The notes beneath the pieces were generated by a model. That model made no database searches and had not been told where the DNA came from. It saw only the letters and a program-made list of their open reading frames with translations. A stretch of DNA of 64,000 nucleotides. Source: Galerina marginata (lineage: Eukaryota > Basidiomycota > Agaricomycetes > Agaricales > Galerinaceae). Positions 1 to 9,268 of the stretch are shown here, piece after piece; position 1 is the first letter of the stretch; each line of letters opens with the position of its first letter. The translations under genes and the position numbers were made by a program. The stretch spans positions 496,001 to 560,000 of the forward strand of contig JAECYW010000002.1 in NCBI GenBank assembly GCA_023014335.1, in the 5' to 3' direction.

Positions 1-1322
1 TGGGGGGAAGGAACAATGGCTGAGTCAACCCACGTATTTATAGGGCAAATCCTCGGTGGCTATAGAGTACACTCTGATCGGCTGAGTCACCATTGTTCGC
101 CACAAATGGACATTACCTCATCGTAGAACACTTACAGAGATCTAGAACCTTCGAGACTATTATCTACTAGTATCCAAGATCTTTTCAACTGGCGCGAACA
201 AAAGGTCTATGAACACAGCTTTCGATATCCGCAATCCTATTGATTTTGGTTGATTTTGTGGGTCCAAAGGAACTGATCGGTTATAATTTGCCTCCGTCTG
301 AATCCCGACTCGGAGACAATTGTGGCGCATTTCCTTATTGAATTAACCCTTCAGCACAGCCACCCTACCGGACTGCTCATCCACACGCTGATGGTTGAAA
401 TCAATGCCGCCTAACTACAAAACCCTAGGCAATTCTGAAAATCCCCAACGCGCCCATGTTTGCACAAACAACCGCATTGGGTGGCCTGAACGCGCCATTG
501 TTTGATTACAAGTGGAGTGAAAACAGAAGCCTTGAAGTAGCACCACAATGATGCAAGGAGTGGTGCGCACTGACCTTTTTTTCCCAAAGTCAGTTCGTTA
601 CAGGTGGAGCGGACGGATCGCTCAACGGGGACTTGGGGCTAAGGCATCATACTGTAACTCTAGGCTACTAAACGCGGTTGCTTGTATAAATAGCGGCGCA
701 CTGTAGGGATTTTTCAGAAGTGCCTAGAGTTTTGCAGTTAGCTGGCAAGGAACAAAAAAATACAGCTGACAGCTTGAAAATGGAGAGGATGTTGAAGAAT
801 GGAACCACATGCCGGGGATGGCGGCGCATTGCCTACGCTCGCACAGCCTCAGGGTATTCAAACACGGATTTCTCTCCAAGCAAGTAGTTTTTTTGCGTTT
901 TGACATTTGGTAGGTATCTATGTTGCGTGTCATCGCGGAAGAATAGATTAAATTGGCACTGCACCCCACAGAATCCAAAAATACATATGTGTAAAGGCTT
1001 TGCAATTGTATCCTTTTATTTCAATACTTGCCGTGGAGCTCGTTCTTAAGTTCTACAGGCTTCGGGGATAACAAAAGGGACGATTGCGTGAAGGAGTCAG
1101 AAATGGCTACCAACCGGCTGGTCAAAATTCAGTGAATTCTGCTGTCAATATTTTAAATGAAAGAGAGGAAAGGAGGGACCGTAAAGCGTTCGGTGCTAAG
1201 AAGGAGAATATTAACAGAAACTTGAAAGAACATGATGGCAGAGTGGGCCGGTGCATGATTGAACGCAAAACGGGCTATTTAGTAAAACAAAAACCGGGAG
1301 GAACGGTCATGGACGCCCGTGA
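1..1322. other. Intergenic region with an orphan TATA box
   Basis: I see no convincing gene here. A strong TATA motif (TATAAATA, 685-692, plus strand) has a 35-codon ATG reading frame about 90 bp downstream (780-887) that resembles nothing I know. This could be the remains of a promoter and first exon, or the start of an unrecognised short gene. The open frame at 1084-1545 overlaps the next gene antisense and is a shadow. Confidence 0.4.
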
Positions 1323-2207
1323 TCAAAATGTCAACCTCAAACCCTCCATCCGCCCAAGTAACCGGTCCATTACAGTCTGTACAGACCTATACCTTGCCAC
1401 ACCGCATTTTCCGCTTTCAACGTGCTGCACAAGGCCGCTCAGCGTCGTAAAGTGCGTCGCGCAGCCTCGCCCCCGGCATATGTACATCTGGTCCTGGTGC
1501 CTCGGGCTCCCGAGGTGCCGATTCAACGCGAGAAGTGAGTTGTGAGTGCTGTAGCATAGGCAGCACTGGTATGCGGAACCGTTCCACGAACGGTTGGTGG
1601 CGATATAGGTGGTGACGTCTTGGGGGGGGCCAGACCCATTGGTAATCATCCGTCCGGGGTCGGTGATGACATTATTGGTATCGAGTTGGCGGACGTATTG
1701 GTTGATGATATTGCGGTTGACGCCTGAGGGACATGCTCCATTTTCCGCATGCAACATAAGGGCGGAAATAGATACGAAGGCTGCGCCGCAATTGGAAGGG
1801 CACTTGATGTGCTTTGATTGATGCACCGAGGAATTGAGGTGTGAGTTAAGGTTGCTCGCCGACTTGAAGTCCCGTTTGCACGAGGTACAATAGTGGTGGA
1901 AGGCGGAACGGCGGTAATGTTCTTCAAGGCCGGTCTCGTACTTGAAGACCTTGTTGCAGGAAGAACAATACCAGTGTGATCTCTCGTAATGGGTTTCGAG
2001 ATCACCTGCGCTGTTGAATTCCTCTTTACAATATTGACAGTAGTCGTGATTTGGGCTCTCGACCCAATGTTGTTTAAGCCCAGACCAGTTGGGGAAGTCT
2101 TCCAGGCATTTTGTGCACGGATAGTGGCGGGATGAATTTTCGATGTGTTGGTTGTAAGCACGCCAGCTGCTAAAAAAGCGGTCATCGCATCGGCTGCAAG
2201 TTGGCAT
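1323..2207 (-). CDS. C2H2-type zinc-finger protein, copy 1
   Basis: Intronless frame of 294 residues starting at ATG 2207. It is a series of about eight Cys/His fingers of irregular spacing: the first is C-x2-C near residues 4-7 with His at 21 and 28, and later ones include CQYCKEEF...H, YCSSCNKVF...H, YCTSCKRDF...H and a C-terminal CRGRGC...H-x4-C unit. A linker near residues 165-205 carries a conserved 'NVITDPGRM' stretch. The irregular spacing is typical of a large, poorly characterised basidiomycete C2H2 family. Nucleic-acid or protein binding through zinc is expected from the fold, but no target can be read from the sequence. The gene at 3240-4112 is a same-strand paralogue with matching finger order, so this is a tandem duplication. 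Confidence 0.82.
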   Translation of the reverse strand: MPTCSRCDDRFFSSWRAYNQHIENSSRHYPCTKCLEDFPNWSGLKQHWVESPNHDYCQYCKEEFNSAGDLETHYERSHWYCSSCNKVFKYETGLEEHYRRSAFHHYCTSCKRDFKSASNLNSHLNSSVHQSKHIKCPSNCGAAFVSISALMLHAENGACPSGVNRNIINQYVRQLDTNNVITDPGRMITNGSGPPQDVTTYIATNRSWNGSAYQCCLCYSTHNSLLALNRHLGSPRHQDQMYICRGRGCATHFTTLSGLVQHVESGKCGVARYRSVQTVMDRLLGRMEGLRLTF

Positions 2208-3239
2208 TGTCGGTATTTATGGCGGAAATTTTTCCAAAAATGGCTTGATGGATTTTTAGATGTGGAGAAGCCTTCAAGCGGAAATCGGGTCCTTGCTGTA
2301 AGTTTTATTGTCGCGATGATGGGCACTGGCTGGTTGTGTCCTCGATAATCCGTCGTGAGAGTTGTGATGGTTCACAGTAGGTGTTCCGTGAGGGTGTTCG
2401 TGTTGACTCTGTTGAGGAAGAAAGAAAGGTGGAGGAAACACTCTTATTTATGAGAAATCTCACCACTGCCTGCCACCATTCGCGCGTTTCGTTAGAACGT
2501 TTCGGAAACACACCACCACCTCGCGGATGGTCACAATTCAGTGCCAGTCTTCATGCTATTTGAACAAATCCTGTTAGATCAAGTGTAAACAAATCATCAA
2601 TACATAGCGTTGGGCTTTGAAATTGAATAAACTCATCCTGTTGGCTTTGTTGGTCCAATCAGTCTGAATGGTTATATCTATCTCCATTTCGCCGTCACCC
2701 ATAACCCCGATTATAGCTCAATAGAATGAGACAAGACCTGGGTCAATATTCTCGAATGCCTAGCAAAGAAAACATGAGCGAGCTAGACACTTGGGGAAAC
2801 GGCGTCGTCAGCCTCACCCGATTACCTGTGCAAAGAGGAGTACATAGCTGTTCCGCAGTAGTTTCATCAACACGCTGAATTTCTTTGACAATCTCACGCC
2901 CTTTGATGTTTCAAAAATAATATGATTGAACTCGTAACAGATCGGAGAACTTTGAAACAAACTGATTTTATACACTTGCATGTACCACTTCAAGGCAAGA
3001 AGAAAGGTAAATTTAGAGGACCAATGGGAAAGGTAAGAGGCGGTAGTGTGTAGGCAGCGTGTATTAACGGCAGTGCGGAACACTATGATAAGTGCTCAAG
3101 GCTCTGAAATATTAAGGGGTGTTGCATAAAATAGTGGGAAACGATGAACACGTAGCCAGAGGGAGAGCTGAAGATCGAAGATGTAATGACTAAAGGTGAC
3201 GTTACGAGAAACGGAAAAATCACCGACGTACCCCATGAT
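2208..3239. other. Intergenic region between the two zinc-finger genes
   Basis: About 1.0 kb without a supportable gene. The open frames here are short, lack family motifs and mostly begin with non-ATG codons. It contains the upstream region of zinc-finger copy 1 and the 3' flank of copy 2. Confidence 0.4.
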
Positions 3240-4112
3240 TTACATCGTGAGTCGTCCCATTTGCCCAAGCAAACTGTCCATAGCATTCTGCACGGTCTTG
3301 AACCTTGCAACGCCGCATTTCCCACTTTCGATATGTTGCACGAGGCCGCTCAGCGTGTTAAAGCGCGCTGAGCAACTGGGACCGCGACAAATATAAATTC
3401 GATCCTGGTGTCTTGGGCTCGCAAGGTGACGGTTGAGCACGGCAAGGGTCTGATAGGTGTTATGACACAAGTAGCACTCGTAGCCGGACCCATTCCACGA
3501 TCGCTCAGAGGCAATGTAAGTAATGTCCCCGGAGGAGCCAGACCCGGCAATCATGCGGGCGGGGTCGGTAATCACGTTGCTGGTGTCGTATTGGCGGACG
3601 TATCGGTTAACGAGGTTGCGGTTGACACCAGACGTACAAGCGCCGTTCTCGAGATGCAAGACTAGGGCGGAACGAGAGACGAAGGCGGCGCCGCATTTGA
3701 AAGGACATTTGACATCCTTTGGCCTATGGACAGACGAGTTGAGGTGCGAGTTGAGGTTGCTCGCTGAGTTGAAGAGGCGGTCGCATGGGGGACAGTAGTG
3801 GTGCCGCTCGGATTGACGATAGTGCTCACGAAGGCCAACTCCGTCTTTGAAGACCCTGCGACAAGTAGGGCAATACGAATGGGCATTTTGGAAGTGGTCT
3901 TCGAGATCCTCTTCGTCGTAGAAGTGTTCATTGCAATACTGGCAGTAATCGTGGTCGGGGCTCTGGACCCAATGTTCTTTCAACCCTACCCAAGTGGGGA
4001 AGTCAATGTCGCATTGGTCGCAGACGTTATGACGAGGCGAATTCGCGATATGCTGGTCGTAGGCGGGCCAGCTATTGAAGAAGCGGCCACCGCAGCGGTC
4101 ACAGGATGGCAT
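3240..4112 (-). CDS. C2H2-type zinc-finger protein, copy 2
   Basis: Intronless frame of 290 residues from ATG 4112. It is collinear with the gene at 1323-2207: same first finger (CDRCGGRFF...H), the same run of internal fingers (CQYCNEHF, YCPTCRRVF, YCPPCDRLF), the same linker with 'NVITDPARM', and the same end (CHNTY...H, CRGPSC...H, 'VQHIESGKCGVAR'). All cysteines and histidines of the fingers appear retained, so both copies look functional. Divergence is spread along the whole length, so the duplication is not very recent. Role unknown; a zinc-dependent nucleic-acid or protein-binding function is inferred from the family. Confidence 0.82.
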   Translation of the reverse strand: MPSCDRCGGRFFNSWPAYDQHIANSPRHNVCDQCDIDFPTWVGLKEHWVQSPDHDYCQYCNEHFYDEEDLEDHFQNAHSYCPTCRRVFKDGVGLREHYRQSERHHYCPPCDRLFNSASNLNSHLNSSVHRPKDVKCPFKCGAAFVSRSALVLHLENGACTSGVNRNLVNRYVRQYDTSNVITDPARMIAGSGSSGDITYIASERSWNGSGYECYLCHNTYQTLAVLNRHLASPRHQDRIYICRGPSCSARFNTLSGLVQHIESGKCGVARFKTVQNAMDSLLGQMGRLTM

Positions 4113-4415
4113 GTTTGATATGGTGTTGGAAGTTGAAAATTCTTTGATAAAAGTGTGAAGTTGGGAGAGCGGTTACAGACAGGGGTCAGCTATCGAAAAG
4201 GTGTGCAGTGTGCTATAAAAAAGGCGTATATCAGTGGTACACCCAATTTGTGTCAACAAATAGAGTACTCGAAGATTCGAAAGCTGTCCTCGGTTCTGGA
4301 AAGACACTAACAGAAGGAAGAAATAAAGCGACGCGACGCGACCGTCCCATGTTATTATTGCGAATGACTTCAAACTCCGCATCAACTCCGCATCTCCGTC
4401 CGGCTCCGGTAAACC

Positions 4416-4423
4416 GTCCACCC
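4416..4423. repeat. Left 8-bp target-site duplication, hAT-like copy 1
   Basis: GTCCACCC directly precedes the left inverted repeat and recurs at 7867-7874 directly after the right end. An 8-bp duplication is the hallmark of hAT-superfamily transposition. Confidence 0.85.
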
Positions 4424-4544
4424 CAAGGGGCTGCGCCCGCAAAAGTCCGAGACACGATGTACCCTACGGATGTTCCTCCGGCTGCATCTGGAGTCCTGGT
4501 CAGGGTCCCCCATATCAGGAAGGAGCCCACCTGGTACCGCTCGG

Positions 4545-4697
4545 TGTTGGACTTAGTCCGTAGGTGACGACCTCGGTGGTATCCGGACACGGTCACGCCC
4601 CCTCGTACATATGTAGTCACTCCTGTACTCGTCGTCTCTATCGCTCAATCCATTCGCACTGCCCGCGTGTCTCGTCTCCCTGCTCCGCTTGTCTACA
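4545..4697 (+). repeat. 5' LTR of the copia-type element
   Basis: This 153-bp repeat starts TGTTGGACTTAG and ends CTTGTCTACA. It has the same length as the copy at 6896-7048 and no differences were seen. It should carry the promoter and start of the element's transcript. Confidence 0.92.
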
Positions 4698-4710
4698 GGT
4701 TATGGGCCCC
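4698..4710 (+). promoter_or_regulatory. Primer-binding site complementary to initiator tRNA-Met anticodon arm
   Basis: GGTTATGGGCCCC follows the LTR's terminal CA with no gap. Its first 12 bases are the exact complement of GGGCCCAUAACC, the anticodon arm found in eukaryotic initiator tRNA-Met. This is the primer mode known from Drosophila copia and yeast Ty5, where an internally cut half-tRNA primes minus-strand DNA instead of the tRNA 3' end. Confidence 0.82.
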
Positions 4711-4784
4711 GACGCGACCACAGCATAGACGACTTTTTCAACGCGCATCTACGCGTCTTCTGGACCTTGACAGCTTTCACTTTT

Positions 4785-5130
4785 GCCGACCTTGCAGCAC
4801 CGTTTCGGATTCCTGTATCTTCGTCGTGCACTCCTGCCTTCCACAGCGCAGTCGGGTTGACTTCTTCGTCAACCGCAATTCATCAACTTCCTTGCATTCG
4901 CAATCGGGTTTTGGACGCAAAACCGCAATCTCGCCATCATCCGAGAAGCGTACCAACCTTATCTTATCACCTGCCGACCCTGCGGCCTCATTCCCGTACC
5001 TTCGTCGCGCACTCCTGCTTCTGCAGTCGGGTTTAGGACGCCAAACCGTAATCTCGACGTCTGTCAAGAAGCGTACCATCTTTGTCTTTTTACCGTCCGA
5101 CTTTGCGGCTCCCGTGCCGTATATTTGTCC
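4785..5130 (+). repeat. Diverged direct repeats in the element leader
   Basis: Three imperfect units beginning TGCCGACC(T/C)TGC..., at about 4785, 4972 and 5094, share segments such as TCGTCG(T/C)GCACTCCTG, CAGTCGGGTT and AAGCGTACCA. Open frames across this leader arise from few stops, not from a recognisable protein. It may act as an untranslated leader with packaging or dimerisation signals, but that is inference. Confidence 0.5.
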
Positions 5131-5520
5131 GACGTCGACCATAGCCCATCGGTTTCCGAGTGCGCTGTCGAATCCATCTCTCGCCGTTCAGCATTATCAC
5201 TACGTGCCCACTTTTCTAGCCAGCTCCATCGCAGAAATTCCCTCTTCAAGGTCTCGCATCTCACCATTTGTCCTTCTCTCGTTCGGCTCTTTTTTCATAA
5301 AGCTTTTTCTTCGGACCCTGCCACTCTCCCCACCTTTCTACACAACTGGTTCATTGTTACTATCGTTCTGAGCGCATATATTTTATTCCGGACGTCAATT
5401 CTTTCTCGGTCATTCTTTATTCGTAAATCTTACCTTTCTTTCTCTTTAAATTCGCTTTTACGTGCATATATTCATCTCTCTTTTGCTTGAGCCCTTCGAC
5501 CCCGCCCCAATCCTTTGAAT

Positions 5521-6684
5521 ATGCCGCCCAAACGATCCGCAAAAATTTCATCTGGCAGCAAATCACTGCCTGCTGCTCCATCATCTCGTCGCAAGGTTCA
5601 AGGGACACCTCCGGCTGGAACAGCACGTACGGCACCTCAATATCTCGTCATTGACCTGTCCCTCCCTTCGCATGTAGTCAATGATCGCTCTCTCTTTGCA
5701 ACCTACACACCATCTCGCAAACTGCATCGGACAACCTTCGGTAACGATATTCTTGTTGAAGGCTACGGCGACGTGCATATTCGTACTTTTGCGGGTGGAA
5801 CGTCAATTGTTTTCCGGCTCCGGGACTGTTGGCATGTTCCATCCTCTCCTTACCATTTTTTCTCATGCGCGAAGGCAATTTCTCAAGGGAAACAAATCAT
5901 GCTTGCTGGTCGTACCCCCAGGATGATCTACGCCCACAAAGATCGTCTCGCCGAACCTCGACTGCCGAAGTATGTTCCATTTGCACGAGATGGTGGCCAT
6001 TTTGTCCTCAATTTTCAAATCCCTGTCGAGGCGTCTGGCGTACAACCAACTGCAGCGCCGCCGTTTTCTTTGCATACTTCGTTTTCTCGACCATTTGCTG
6101 GCCTCTCTTTTAATCCGTGTTCCGTTAATACGACCTCCTTTCCGGTTTCCCATTCTCCGCTTCTTTCAAATTCTTCTACTTCATCTGAATTCTTTGCTTT
6201 GCCTCCTGTTATTCAGAGACCTCTTACTTCACTTTCACTTTCGCATTTGCAACCCCATCTTTCTCCGACTTCTCTCGATGTTTCTTCTACTTCAACTCTA
6301 CCTTTTTATTCAATTTCATCTCCACCATTACCTCCGCAATCAATGTCATTTTCAATTGATCCATCACCTTCTGCCTCGCCCTCATCTCAGCACTTCCCTT
6401 TGCATTCTCCTCTTCAGAACCCATTATCTTTGAACCCACTTCCAATTTCGCTTTCTGAACATCCTCCACCACTCAAAACTTGCTCTTCTCAAACCCCATT
6501 GTCTAATTCCTTTCAATCTCTATCATCAAATTCATCATGTCTTCCCCCACTTTCTTGGTATCTTGCATCTTCTCTTTCCTCTCCTGCCATTTCTTCCCTT
6601 TCACATTCAAATTTGGGATTAAACCTCTTACCACGCCTTGCTGTTCTTTTCAACCACTTCCTTGTTTTTGAAGATCCCCCCTAG
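5521..6684 (+). CDS. TNT1-94-like beta-barrel (protease-like) ORF with a lost active site
   Basis: This is a 387-residue frame from ATG 5521; the frame is open slightly upstream but without another ATG. Residues about 40-150 follow the fold of the copia-family aspartic protease and the region after it: a 'YLVIDLSLPSHVV' stretch aligns with the usual (I/L)LDSGAS-x-H-M, then 'TFGNDILVEGYGDVHI' and 'LRDCWHVPSSPYHFFSCAKA' match the G-x-G-D-V and LHDVLHVPS-x-x-NLLS signatures. The first Asp is kept but the Ser-Gly-Ala after it is not, so protease activity is unlikely. The C-terminal half is very rich in Ser, Pro and Leu and looks disordered. The N-terminus is basic. It is the only protein of the LTR element. 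A structural role in particle assembly or RNA binding is conceivable but unproven. Confidence 0.75.
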   Translation: MPPKRSAKISSGSKSLPAAPSSRRKVQGTPPAGTARTAPQYLVIDLSLPSHVVNDRSLFATYTPSRKLHRTTFGNDILVEGYGDVHIRTFAGGTSIVFRLRDCWHVPSSPYHFFSCAKAISQGKQIMLAGRTPRMIYAHKDRLAEPRLPKYVPFARDGGHFVLNFQIPVEASGVQPTAAPPFSLHTSFSRPFAGLSFNPCSVNTTSFPVSHSPLLSNSSTSSEFFALPPVIQRPLTSLSLSHLQPHLSPTSLDVSSTSTLPFYSISSPPLPPQSMSFSIDPSPSASPSSQHFPLHSPLQNPLSLNPLPISLSEHPPPLKTCSSQTPLSNSFQSLSSNSSCLPPLSWYLASSLSSPAISSLSHSNLGLNLLPRLAVLFNHFLVFEDPP

Positions 6685-6888
6685 AGTATATCTTCTTTGC
6701 AGGGGGGGGTAATTTCACCCTCCATTGCCCATGTTGCCTCTCTCACTTATTCTGATTTCATTGTTAATTTTGTTGTTATTCACTTCATATGTGTATGGGG
6801 GTGCTCCACTAGCACTGGCCCTTTTTCCTCCTTTTTATGGGGGTGTCTTTCGCTTTTCCTGTGTCCTTTTTCTGCCCTCGGTAGTCAT

Positions 6889-6895
6889 GGGGGTG
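6889..6895 (+). promoter_or_regulatory. Putative short polypurine tract before the 3' LTR
   Basis: GGGGGTG abuts the 3' LTR, the position where plus-strand priming starts in LTR elements. It is weak and interrupted by one T. A purer run of eight G (6702-6709) lies about 190 bp upstream and could be an alternative or accidental tract. Confidence 0.4.
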
Positions 6896-7048
6896 TGTTG
6901 GACTTAGTCCGTAGGTGACGACCTCGGTGGTATCCGGACACGGTCACGCCCCCTCGTACATATGTAGTCACTCCTGTACTCGTCGTCTCTATCGCTCAAT
7001 CCATTCGCACTGCCCGCGTGTCTCGTCTCCCTGCTCCGCTTGTCTACA
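6896..7048 (+). repeat. 3' LTR of the copia-type element
   Basis: 153 bp, matching the 5' LTR over its whole length by eye. It is followed by the duplicated target CTCGG (7049-7053), after which the hAT-like inverted repeat resumes in register with the uninterrupted copy at 12464. Confidence 0.92.
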
Positions 7049-7866
7049 CTCGGCAAACGTCGCTTAGATGGCAGAGATTTGATTACAACTTTATCTTCCT
7101 CTCTCCAGGAAGGACTTTCCAGAGAGGCATCCGTATATATAATATAACATCTCTATGTACTGCTCGAAGCTGGTGTTCTCACCAATGCTACATTCCCCCT
7201 ACTCCTCTTCGTCCTCGTCTGTGATGCCATGGGCGCGCAAAGTTTATAATGCCATTCTCGGATGACTGCAAATATCATTGTAAGGAAATAAACTACGCGA
7301 AAGCGGCAGAGTTTTCAGACACCTTTCACAAATGTTCCCATCCATTGTTCGATACGTCCTCAAACTGCAGACGGTGCTAGATCAACTGACTGGAAGTACA
7401 ACCTCAAAACCCACCTTGAAACAAACCACATCTATGACAATGGAAAGCAACCACCACTTCCTTTAGAGCTGATTGTCACTTCCCATATCACACACGATGA
7501 ACATTTCAAAATTGGTATTCCCACAGAGAAAACCGACAAGTATAGAGACGACGAGGACATCCTCAACAGTGATGATATCCAGGCTATGGTGGACAAGGAG
7601 AGGGACGCTTAAGGGAGAAAAAGAGGCATGTCTGAAGTTTCAATATCAACTACACTCCGATTCCAGACAGCCGTCGCCATCTAAAGTACTTACAGCTTGT
7701 ATGATCCATAGAATTACCAGACGAGGAGACTTGCAACGACGTTTGCCGAGCGGTACCAGGTGGGCTCCTTCCTGATATGGGGGACCCTGACCAGGACTCC
7801 AGACGCAGCCGGAGGAACATCCGTAGGGTACATCGTGTCTCGGACTTTTGCGGGCGCAGCCCCTTG

Positions 7867-7874
7867 GTCCACCC
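7867..7874. repeat. Right 8-bp target-site duplication, hAT-like copy 1
   Basis: GTCCACCC, the perfect partner of 4416-4423. Confidence 0.85.
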
Positions 7875-9053
7875 AAGTGAACGGCGACCTCCCCGCACGC
7901 CATGGCGCCAGCTTTTACTTCCCCTGGCCATTCAAGCAACATCACGATTTATCCGTCCGCTCAACCTGGCGAGGACGGCCCAAGCAGCAATCTGATTCCC
8001 GATGCTTCCCATGGTACACATGCGGGTATGCGTAGCCCTAGCCTCGTACACCGTGCTCCTACCGTGGATGTAGTCAATGCCGCCAGTAACCAATGTACCA
8101 CAAAATGGCCCTTCCTCCATTCCTAATGACTCTCAGTTGGGGCCTCCGGCGTCCAACCCCCGAACAATGCAAAAGTGTTCCTCCGCTGCGTTCTTGGCAG
8201 CATTAAATGCGACACCTCCTGTGAAGGGAGGGAGAGGCGGAAAGAAAAAGGAGAAAGAGACCGAAACGACGTCTACAATGTCTGCCGACTTCCCTGTCCC
8301 AGTTAGCGACCACTGCTTCCTCTGAAAGGCTGGATGCGCTTGCCAGCACAGTGGCCGACATGCAGAACAGAATGGCCATAGCGGATGCGCGAACCTAGGA
8401 TCATGAACACAGTGTTGAAGACCTCGCCCGCGAGTACAAGCTCATGTCCAACCGTCTCATGGCCTTCCATCGCTGACCAGAGCTGCGAATGGATCCCGAG
8501 TTCAAGCAGCTCTGTACTTCTCATTTCGAAACTCACTGCGCTAAACCAACTCACCACGAGATTCTCCTCCTCGTCCTCCTCTACGTCTGCCTCACTCGAT
8601 AATCTCAATGCTACCGTCCAGGGACTGGTGTCTGATGTCCATGCAAATGCAAGCGCAGCGCCTGCAACTCCTTCCTCGCTCACGCTGCCTGACCCTGCCC
8701 CGCCCTCCCCTTCACACCACACCCCTCCGCGACGTGTGTCCCCACCCCCTCAATCTCGAAGCAATGTGTGGGTCCTGCGTCACCCTGTCGATGATGGGGT
8801 TCTATCAACCAATAAGCGAAAGCGGAAGAGTGGTGATGAATATTATGTTCCCAATGGCGATGAACGTGCGTCGCCATATGGTAGAAACGTCCGAGTGGCT
8901 TCCTGGAATCTGGCTGTGCCTGCGAATGTCGTCTTGGGTCCAGTGCGGCGTCCTGGTGACAACGTCACCCGCGCGCGCGATGCCGTTGCAGATACCTACT
9001 GACATCGCAAACATGAGAAACGAAGTTGTAATTCGCTTCCAAACTGGAGACTG
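7875..9053 (+). pseudogene. Decayed ORF into which hAT-like copy 1 inserted
   Basis: A Ser/Pro/Thr-rich reading frame begins left of the transposon (about 4367, plus strand) and continues to its right in the same frame once the element and one duplication are skipped. It is broken soon after by a TGA (7878-7880) and later by frame changes near 8090 and 8310. Further frames show a Lys-rich patch (8235-8260), a heptad-like stretch (8310-8450) and a second Pro/Ser-rich segment with a basic KRKR cluster (8600-9000). No known domain is recognised. It could be a dead gag-like or ORF1-like gene of an older retroelement, or a dead host gene. Confidence 0.4.
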
Positions 9054-9224
9054 AGCTCTTTGTCCTGCTTGTTCAGGATAATTAACAGGCACATTTCCGA
9101 GGAATGTCCGCGCATTCATTACATGTCCCTTTTGCCAGAGAATCAGACATCTTCAATGTTCATTCGACAGAATCCCAAATTTGGAGGTCTGTGGCTTGCT
9201 GATCAAGCCAATGGGACTTCAGGC

Positions 9225-9232
9225 TATAAATT
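9225..9232 (+). promoter_or_regulatory. TATA box of the EthD gene
   Basis: TATAAATT lies 44 bp upstream of the ATG at 9269, in an AT-rich setting that fits a short 5' leader. Confidence 0.55.
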
Positions 9233-9268
9233 GACAATCTTTCCTTCCTACCCAGGTGACAAACCACC

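Larger units (their letters stand above)
4545..7048 (+). mobile_element. Young non-autonomous copia-type LTR retrotransposon
   Basis: This 2,504-bp element has two 153-bp LTRs (4545-4697 and 6896-7048) between which I see no difference. Each starts TG and ends CA, and they are flanked by a 5-bp duplication CTCGG (4540-4544 and 7049-7053). A primer-binding site follows the 5' LTR at once. The only long frame is a 387-residue ORF with a protease-like beta-barrel; there is no reverse transcriptase, RNase H or integrase, so the element depends on an autonomous relative. The copia type is inferred from the tRNA-half primer site and the TNT1-94-like domain. LTR identity and an intact duplication indicate recent insertion, into the left inverted repeat of the hAT-like element. 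Confidence 0.9.
4424..7866. mobile_element. hAT-like non-autonomous DNA transposon, copy 1, split by an LTR element
   Basis: Ends begin CAAGGGGCTG and finish with the inverse. Terminal inverted repeats run about 130 bp with one mismatch seen. The element is flanked by the 8-bp duplication GTCCACCC (4416-4423 and 7867-7874). An LTR retroelement occupies 4545-7048 plus its 5-bp duplication; without it the element is 934 bp, exactly the length of the copy at 12464-13397, and no differences were seen in the stretches compared. It encodes no transposase. Its interior (7391-7612) holds a reading fragment ending in a stop, with Trp-Lys-Tyr-Asn and H-x4-H spacing, resembling part of a zinc-finger ORF. 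It must be mobilised in trans. Superfamily assignment rests on duplication length and end sequence. Confidence 0.85.

Noticed and set aside
1084..1545. Plus-strand frame over the 3' end of zinc-finger copy 1
   Set aside because: Antisense to a well-supported gene and without any motif.
4667..5371. A 234-codon open frame across the 5' LTR and leader of the LTR element
   Set aside because: It starts within the LTR without a good ATG, crosses the primer-binding site and reads through imperfect direct repeats; it has no domain and is best explained by few stops in repeated leader DNA.
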